NCBI GenBank assembly: GCA_024699005.1
Contig: JAILQN010000177.1
Span: forward strand, 1-19,935
Reading direction: 5' to 3'
DNA from: Clostridia bacterium
GTDB lineage: Bacteria > Bacillota_A > Clostridia > Oscillospirales > Acutalibacteraceae
Length of the DNA stretch: 19,935 bases
Under the pieces are notes generated by a model that made no database searches, had not been told where the DNA came from, and saw only the letters and a list, made by a program, of their open reading frames with translations. Of the stretch, positions 16,101 through 19,935 are shown in pieces (position 1 is the stretch's first letter; each line of letters opens with the position of its first letter). The translations under genes were made by a program, and so were the position numbers.

Positions 16101-16676
16101 TCAGAACTCGGGGTGGATCTGGTGCTTTGCGGCAACGACTGCGTGTATTACCGCACCGACGGCGTACGAAAAAACCTTGTCAAAGACACCGTATCAGACG
16201 TGGCATATCCGTTTGACGGCTCTTATTACAAGACCATTCTGCGACCGGACAGTACAGTTTACTCTATGATCGGTTCCACAGGCGTGAAATCCACTCTCGA
16301 GCATGAGAGATATGACGTCTCCGGTCTTACCGGCGTTACAGGGGTGAGCGTGGATCCCTCCTGCCCGATGTTCTCGGTCATTCGTATCAGCGGCGACGAT
16401 CTCTGTCTTGAGTCCTATACCGTAGACGGGAACAAGGCAAACAGGGTGGACAGCGTTCTTATAAAGAAATCCGGATCGGCGCTCTCGTTAGGCGACGTGA
16501 ACGGCGACGGGAAAATCACCGCAGAAGACGCGAGACTGGCTCTGAGGTACTCCGCAAAGCTGGAAAAACTGAACGAAGCAGCCGTCACAGCCGCCGACGC
16601 GGACAAAAACGGAACGATCACAGCCGAAGACGCGAGGATAATACTGAGGGTCAGCGCAAAACTGGAGAGCTTTTGA
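13107..16676 (+). CDS. Secreted dockerin protein with two degenerate metallophosphoesterase domains
   Basis: A 1189-residue protein. The signal peptide (residues 1-39) ends FSVPSFAVA; its first ~15 residues (NNCTLHTVHCTLF) are encoded by a repeat arm. Domain 1 (about 45-335) resembles calcineurin-like phosphoesterases, but the metal motifs are altered: ARDRRDG (Asp56, His lost), PGGLSYNGE (Asp to Gly106), GPGE at 139-142 for GNHD, MCG at 258-260 for the HH pair, and GGTG at 295-298 for GHxH. A helical region (about 370-690) follows. Then a purple-acid-phosphatase-like Fn3 domain (about 690-815) and a second phosphatase-like domain with ITDTD (Asp822), HTGNI (Asn856 for Asp), GNNE (885-888), a retained VTVHAP (His972) and GNDC (1009-1012) for GHDH. 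The C-terminus is a type I dockerin (about 1127-1189) with two Ca-binding loops, GDVNGDGKITAEDA and ADADKNGTITAEDA. The start at 13107 has AGGAAA 10 bases upstream; the frame is open to 13029. It probably docks to a cohesin scaffold outside the cell; catalysis is doubtful. Confidence 0.88.
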   Translation: MNNCTLHTVHCTLFRRIVSTALALALILALFSVPSFAVAGEVTFASAAGIRYVARDRRDGYSDAFLLDARTNGLQYEYLDGLMDSALDAVASRKSAGLKYLLIPGGLSYNGEELNHTALAERLELFENDTGIDVIVCNGPGEIMNTKGARFEGGKKVPDYGMTITSVFKTAYAEFGWDIAHTAYNGSRRDTSGSLSYSVRLEGGYRLIVMDAASYDAMSISYGGGDSKVHGRLTDAVLAWAAGQCSAAKAAGEIPIGMCGWSFVDPTGISEGVLENAGDAAEALANAGMKYVFTGGTGRNDIGSVVTDGGLTLYDVQTAPLVSFPNTVRINTLEGDTGSFTLVDCDETRAVVSRTGAEMPRPYRETTSLRVQIPEFDLAKLVTDIVRNYLANDLVPALNNSATNTISKYLRVKKGIDVDALLNGYMGRGINILGTFTFFDASNIMNLVDNSIFPQLQDKFLTSPDTIPDILYPNLKRLFEAQITSVPCSGFFDRYGFGETEGHGTVTDLLLSMYVYSAYGNEDISDDAFIKEAVISLESGALVNFLANAVLTVFINDILFDEILSEITMEPTYLAFFDTAEDSLGYYLQYGYQAWAFMHGQDDSVAGFIKALFDITYLRNRLLHGFTSVDDITKWYVDNYFSGDNARDIGSQLAVMIGGFVIDEDPFEKADWASTITPPTSPVKAEATYANFRLPSLVAMTPGRDESEIYVSWYTASTVKGSDVELYDTENPEFLGAGFIGAKGVRVEAETDEVIRDSVVLDLKLFTLGKRTHNLRHHIVKISGLADKYYYFRVGDAASGWWSQTLKAGSPDKTTTLIHITDTDSSSSGQYTLSSNALDCAEFLHSDIDAIIHTGNIAGGTDIDSWSSFLDAPALRSNPIVPVAGNNEYRTSAITDNTAIGKLYREITVNEETEETVPQTGDYYSFDLNDAHIAVLDSGYMSSAGCVSDEQVAWLMADMGASAARWKIVTVHAPVYTNGVTSQADVYKAYMLTMETVMSELGVDLVLCGNDCVYYRTDGVRKNLVKDTVSDVAYPFDGSYYKTILRPDSTVYSMIGSTGVKSTLEHERYDVSGLTGVTGVSVDPSCPMFSVIRISGDDLCLESYTVDGNKANRVDSVLIKKSGSALSLGDVNGDGKITAEDARLALRYSAKLEKLNEAAVTAADADKNGTITAEDARIILRVSAKLESF

Positions 16677-16677
16677 T

Positions 16678-16853
16678 TAATGTGCAATCAGCAATGTACA
16701 ATGTGCAATTGTGCCGAACAAGGTCTCAGCCGTTTACTTTACACCGCCCAGTCAGCATAAAACGGATTTTTCCGGGGCGGAGACAAGTCAACCGTTATAC
16801 CTTCCAAAGCGCAATTGTACATTGCTAATTGCACATTGCACATTGCACATTAT
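16678..16853. repeat. Paired inverted 7-base-word arrays, locus 3
   Basis: The left arm (16678-16712) directly follows the dockerin gene stop. The right arm (16811-16853) is its complement: AATGTGCAAT-C-AGCAATGT on the left matches the reverse-complemented right arm over 24 bases with one mismatch. The words are TGCAATG-like, as in locus 2. The approximately 98-base spacer shows no other feature I can name. This locus fills nearly the whole 219-base gap before the next start codon. Confidence 0.85.
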
Positions 16854-16895
16854 AAACTCCGTTTTCTTCACCGAAAAACAGAAAGGATCAGCAAT

Positions 16896-17999
16896 ATGAA
16901 AACCTACGACGTCGCCGCATACATCTGGCCGTCCTACACGGGCCGCGAGAAACGCGCTTATCAGTTCTGGGAGCAGGGGATAGGCGAGTGGCAGTCCGTG
17001 CTCTCTGCCGAGAGCCGCGTTCCGGGGCAGATCCTGCCGCGGCATCCGCTCTGGGGACCGGTGGATGAGGCATCTCCGGCGGTCATGGAGATGCAGATAA
17101 ACGAGGCGCTGCGCCATAACGTAAACGTTTTTATCTATGACTGGTACTGGTATGACCGTCGTCCCTTCCTGGAGCAGTGCCTTGACGAGGGGTTCCTCGG
17201 CGCTCCGAACAATACGGACATGAAGTTCTATCTGATGTGGGCGAATCACGACGCGGGTTATACCTGGGACAAGAGACAGTCAGGACTGGATGAGATCATC
17301 TGGTACGGTTCTCAGCCCCGTTCAGAGTTCGATGTCATCTGCCGCCGTGTGATCGATAAATATTTCACCCGCCCGAACTACTATACAATAAACGGCTGCC
17401 CGGTATTTATGATCTATGACGTGATGAACCTGGTCAGGGGACTCGGAAGTATCGAAAAGACCAAAGATGCGCTCGGGTACTTCCGCAGCCTTACAAAAGA
17501 GGCGGGATTCCCGGATCTGCACCTTCAGATGACGGTTTATTCCGAACACGCCGCCAACGTCAGCGGCGTCGACTCGAAACATGACGGTTCGTTCCTTGAT
17601 CTTGTGAAGCTGCTCGGCTTCGACTCCGTCACGCATTACCAATTCGCTCATCTGACGGACTGCGACAGGGATTATCTTGATATTCTGCCCGACATAGCAA
17701 AAGAGTGGGAGAGACTGCGGACCGAATATCCCGTGCCGTACTATCCGCATATAACCGTAGGCTGGGACAATAACCCCCGCCATCATATCCTGACCCACCC
17801 GATAATGACAAACAATACCCCCGAAAACTTCAAACGGGGGCTGGTTATGGCAAAGGAGTACGCCGATAAATACAACGACGTACCCCTGATAACTATCAAT
17901 TCATGGAACGAGTGGACCGAGATGAGCTATCTGGAGCCTGACGACGTGTACGGCTACGGGTATCTGGAAGCGGTGAAAGAAGTGTTCGGCGGCAATTAA
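16896..17999 (+). CDS. GH99/WbsX-like (beta/alpha)8 glycan-active protein
   Basis: A 367-residue protein resembling the WbsX / glycoside hydrolase 99-like family, found in polysaccharide biosynthesis and mannan-cleaving contexts. Landmarks: AAYIWPSYTG at the N-terminus, a strand with NVFIYDWYWYDRRP, LMWANHDAGYTWD, the central strand PVFMIYDVMN, HITVGWDNNPR, and the C-terminal strand NSWNEWTEMSYLEPDD (Asn335-Glu342). The C-terminal NEW..E carries the likely catalytic acids by family analogy. No signal peptide is present, so a cytoplasmic or unconventional location is likely. I chose 16896 because AAAGGA lies 8 bases upstream; an ATG at 16815 is in frame but lies inside the repeat arm. The gene converges on the PfkB kinase. 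Confidence 0.87.
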   Translation: MKTYDVAAYIWPSYTGREKRAYQFWEQGIGEWQSVLSAESRVPGQILPRHPLWGPVDEASPAVMEMQINEALRHNVNVFIYDWYWYDRRPFLEQCLDEGFLGAPNNTDMKFYLMWANHDAGYTWDKRQSGLDEIIWYGSQPRSEFDVICRRVIDKYFTRPNYYTINGCPVFMIYDVMNLVRGLGSIEKTKDALGYFRSLTKEAGFPDLHLQMTVYSEHAANVSGVDSKHDGSFLDLVKLLGFDSVTHYQFAHLTDCDRDYLDILPDIAKEWERLRTEYPVPYYPHITVGWDNNPRHHILTHPIMTNNTPENFKRGLVMAKEYADKYNDVPLITINSWNEWTEMSYLEPDDVYGYGYLEAVKEVFGGN

Positions 18000-18029
18000 C
18001 TTGTCATGAATGCGAAGACAGTATTGATC

Positions 18030-18213
18030 AAAGTATGAAGTATGAAGTATGAAGTATGATACAGACGGAAGCTTTTATTAACCGGGAAACTGACGTTTGC
18101 AGCAATTTTAAATAACGTACCTGGATAATGCTTTGAAGTGTTACAGCGGTATATAATTAATCAAAACCTTATTCACTTCATACTTCATACTTCATACTTC
18201 AACCTTCATACTT
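18030..18213. repeat. Paired inverted 7-base-word arrays, locus 4
   Basis: The left arm (18030-18060) is about four tandem copies of GAAGTAT. The right arm (about 18171-18213) carries the complement (ATACTTC), with one interrupting variant, across a spacer of 110 bases. The word differs from those of loci 1-3 but the architecture is the same. The right arm runs into the end of the PfkB gene: its last two codons and stop (GTA TGA on the minus strand) are repeat sequence. The spacer (18061-18170) shows nothing else recognisable, and no classical terminator is seen between these convergent genes. Confidence 0.85.
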
Positions 18214-19105
18214 TACATAGTTCCAGCAGCTCTTCCTCCGTAACGTAAGCCGTCAGGGCTCCGACAGCGGTGACGGCTTTGCCGCCGGTGACGTTGCCCG
18301 CTGCTATGCAGTCCCTGAAGGACATACCGTGATAAAGCCCGTAGCAGAAACCCGCCAGGAAGGCGTCTCCCGCTCCGGTGCTGTCAACACCTTTGAATTC
18401 CTTCACGGACGGGCAGAAAAACAGTCCGGTTTCATCAAGGCCCAGGCAGCCGTCTTTGTCCACCTTGACTATGACTTTCTCAAAGTATCCCGAGAGCACG
18501 CGGCAGGCGTCCTCGGGGCTTTTTGCTCCTGTGAGTTTAAGAGCCTCTTTTTTATTGGGCGTGTAATAATCAGCGAGTGAGAGATACTCGCCGTATTTTT
18601 CGAAAGAGAGTTCGTCGTCCCAGCCGAAATCCAGCACCATAACGGTGCCTTCCGCCTTGAGTCTGCGGTAAACGTCCGTATACCCGCCCGGGTTCATCAG
18701 GCAGATCTTCGCGCCGTGCGCCATATCGTAAAAGGCTTCCCGCTGCGCGTCTGTGACCTCGCCACCGGCTCTGCCGTAACTGATGAAGCTGCGGTCGTCC
18801 TCCAGTATCACCGCGCTGGTGATGTTTACAGGTATCTCGTCGCCGTTATACAGGTTCAGGGGCTCCACGCCGTTTTCGCGGAACTTTTCTTCTGCAAAAC
18901 GCGAGAACATATCGCTGCCAAGCTCCGTTGCGATCCTCGCCGGGATCCCCAATCTGCCTGTGTTGATAAGCGTGGCGGGCAGCCCGCCGCCCAGCTGCAG
19001 CGAAAAGCTGTTTGTGTATATTTCTTCGCCCGGCTCCGGCAGACGGGGCATATTTTCGTAAAGCAGGTCGATATTGGTAAGACCTGCGCCTGCGATAAAG
19101 CTCAT
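18206..19105 (-). CDS. PfkB-family carbohydrate kinase (ribokinase-like)
   Basis: A 299-residue sugar or nucleoside kinase. The N-terminal GAGLTNIDLLYENMPRLP is typical of the family, and LQLGGGLPATLINTGRLG is the first PfkB signature. The second signature is DSTGAGDAFLAGF, with catalytic base Asp247 in GAGD. The lid-type strands ISYGRAGGEV and the adenine-site region near AAGNVTGGKAVTAVG are present. The sugar cannot be told from sequence. AGGAGG lies 7 bases before the ATG at 19105, so the longer reading frame to 19138 is not used. The gene lies downstream of a surface-protein gene but has its own promoter. Its final residue and stop codon come from repeat locus 4. Confidence 0.93.
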   Translation of the reverse strand: MSFIAGAGLTNIDLLYENMPRLPEPGEEIYTNSFSLQLGGGLPATLINTGRLGIPARIATELGSDMFSRFAEEKFRENGVEPLNLYNGDEIPVNITSAVILEDDRSFISYGRAGGEVTDAQREAFYDMAHGAKICLMNPGGYTDVYRRLKAEGTVMVLDFGWDDELSFEKYGEYLSLADYYTPNKKEALKLTGAKSPEDACRVLSGYFEKVIVKVDKDGCLGLDETGLFFCPSVKEFKGVDSTGAGDAFLAGFCYGLYHGMSFRDCIAAGNVTGGKAVTAVGALTAYVTEEELLELCKV

Positions 19106-19129
19106 GATGATTCCTCCTGCAATACCGAC

Positions 19130-19158
19130 AGTATACATCGTATCGGGAAGAATGTCTA
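19130..19158 (-). promoter_or_regulatory. Promoter of the PfkB kinase gene
   Basis: On the minus strand: TAGACA (19158-19153), 17-base spacer, TATACT (19135-19130). Both boxes match consensus 5 of 6. The leader would be only about 20 bases. The -35 box begins 3 bases after the T-tract of the preceding terminator. Confidence 0.75.
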
Positions 19159-19161
19159 TAG

Positions 19162-19201
19162 AAAAAATAAAAAGCGGCAGATGACGCCTGTCACCTTCCG
19201 C
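19162..19201 (-). terminator. Intrinsic terminator of the surface-protein gene
   Basis: On the minus strand, a 12-base stem with one mismatch and one G-U pair (GCGGAAGGTGAC / GTCATCTGCCGC) and an AGGC loop is followed by TTTTTATTTTTT. It starts 13 bases after the stop codon of the gene at 19215. Confidence 0.93.
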
Positions 19202-19214
19202 CTTGATGAACGTT

Positions 19215-19935
19215 TTAATTGAACAGATTTCTGAAGAAATAGCTTATCCTGTGGATGAATTTTACAAGCCACGCGAACGGTCCGGTATGGTATCCTCCGC
19301 ATACGCAGTTGGATTGCTGAGTATCGCCGGAGGGCTGCTCTGCGCTTCCGCCCGTGGCTGGAATGGTCTCTCTCTGAGTGTCGCCGCAGACTCCACAGAC
19401 TCTGACCTTTTCGCCAGTTTCGGTCGCTGTCGGTTCTTTTACGGTCGACCAGTCGCCGTAGGTATGCTCGCCTGTGGCAGGTCTGACTTCGCCTGTCGAT
19501 ATGGGCGCTCCGCAGTCCTCGCACACCACGTCGCCGGTGTAACCTGCTCTGCCGCAGGTCGGGGCTGCGGCGCCGACGGTTTTGGTATGCAGATGGACGC
19601 TTTCGTCAAAACCGATTGAGTCGGTATTTTCCGCGTCGCAATGCGTGCATTCGAATTTGCCCTGACCCTCGGCCCTGCATGACGCCGGAGTGAGAGTCTC
19701 GGTCAGTTCCCAGCTGTGCTCGCCGGTGGCAGGTCTGATCTCGCCTGTTGACACGGTCTTTCTGCAGTCCGTGCATACCACGTCGCCTGTGTATCCCGCT
19801 TCGCCGCAGGTCGGCTCCACGGCTCCGACTGTCCTGGTGTGCAGGTGGACTGTCTCATCGTAACCGGTGAAATCGGTTTTTTCGCCGCCGCAGCCGGCGC
19901 ATGTGAATTTCGCTGTGCCCATCTGTTTGCAGGAA
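19215..19935 (-). CDS. Cysteine-rich repeat surface protein, C-terminal part
   Basis: Partial: the frame runs off the window edge. Residues before the ATG at 19922 (SCKQ-MGTAKFTC) match the internal repeat SCRAEGQGKFEC, so that ATG is not the start. The visible ~240 residues hold two 84-residue repeats with paired CxxC motifs (CTDC, CTHC, CEDC, CGVC), recurrent PTCG-AGYTGDVVC, and PATGEH. Such repeats are common in extracellular proteins of gut Clostridia and may be metal- or disulfide-stabilised; function is unknown. A Ser/Gln-rich linker leads to the C-terminal tail CVCGGYHTGPFAWLVKFIHR-ISYFFRNLFN, an amphipathic, basic and aromatic end that could associate with the envelope. No LPXTG is seen. 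It ends with a strong terminator. Confidence 0.85.
   Translation of the reverse strand, partial: SCKQMGTAKFTCAGCGGEKTDFTGYDETVHLHTRTVGAVEPTCGEAGYTGDVVCTDCRKTVSTGEIRPATGEHSWELTETLTPASCRAEGQGKFECTHCDAENTDSIGFDESVHLHTKTVGAAAPTCGRAGYTGDVVCEDCGAPISTGEVRPATGEHTYGDWSTVKEPTATETGEKVRVCGVCGDTQRETIPATGGSAEQPSGDTQQSNCVCGGYHTGPFAWLVKFIHRISYFFRNLFN
19347..19850 (-). repeat. Two tandem 252-base coding repeats
   Basis: Units 19850-19599 and 19598-19347 each encode 84 residues beginning VHLHT-TVGA. The first halves are near identical (TCG-AGYTGDVVC-DC...STGE-RPATGEH). The second halves differ (ELTETLTPASC against GDWSTVKEPTAT). A third copy is partly visible at the window edge. Confidence 0.85.

Noticed and set aside
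16815..16895. Upstream ATG for the GH99-like protein
   Set aside because: It lies inside a repeat arm without a ribosome binding site; AAAGGA supports 16896.
12988..18213. The repeat arrays as CRISPR
   Set aside because: Units are about 7 bases with no unique spacers between them and no cas genes nearby.

Overview
The window looks like a chromosome segment of a Gram-positive gut- or rumen-type Clostridia, most like Oscillospiraceae/Ruminococcaceae. The evidence is a two-repeat type I dockerin on a secreted protein, a lipoprotein with a classical lipobox, strong AGGAGG-type ribosome binding sites, sigma-A-like promoters with 17-base spacers, a eukaryal/archaeal-type prolyl-tRNA synthetase and a stand-alone glycyl radical enzyme. 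This placement is inferred from gene content, not from a database comparison.

Layout. 1-344 is tmRNA (ssrA) lacking about five bases at its 5' end, followed by its terminator and a small repeat locus. 541-1384 holds a GNAT acetyltransferase and a small unknown protein. They converge, across a strong two-way terminator, on a minus-strand lipoprotein gene (1592-2140). From one promoter, 2324-4611 encodes a six-helix membrane protein, an LdcA/MccF-type serine carboxypeptidase and a Vat-type hexapeptide acetyltransferase. These genes are tightly packed and may act together in detoxification or self-protection. After a very stable hairpin comes ftsZ (4835-6145), then a HAD phosphatase, proS and a PutP-family sodium symporter. 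A radical-SAM activase and its glycyl radical enzyme partner (9901-12942) follow. The right part holds a large secreted dockerin protein (13107-16676), a GH99/WbsX-like protein (16896-17999), a convergent PfkB sugar kinase (18206-19105, minus), and the C-terminal part of a cysteine-rich repeat surface protein (19215 to the window edge, minus).

Most interesting points. (1) The dockerin protein carries two metallophosphoesterase-like domains whose metal-binding residues are replaced motif by motif while flanking residues stay recognisable, so it looks like a double pseudo-phosphatase displayed on a cellulosome-like scaffold. (2) Four intergenic loci each hold a pair of inverted arrays of short words repeating about every 7 bases. 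The word differs between loci but is shared by both arms of a locus, and the arrays supply part of the coding ends of neighbouring genes. (3) The glycyl radical enzyme keeps Cys-x-Glu and the radical glycine but has a non-canonical glycine loop (RIHGT). (4) FtsZ has a long Ala/Pro linker and no visible canonical C-terminal peptide.
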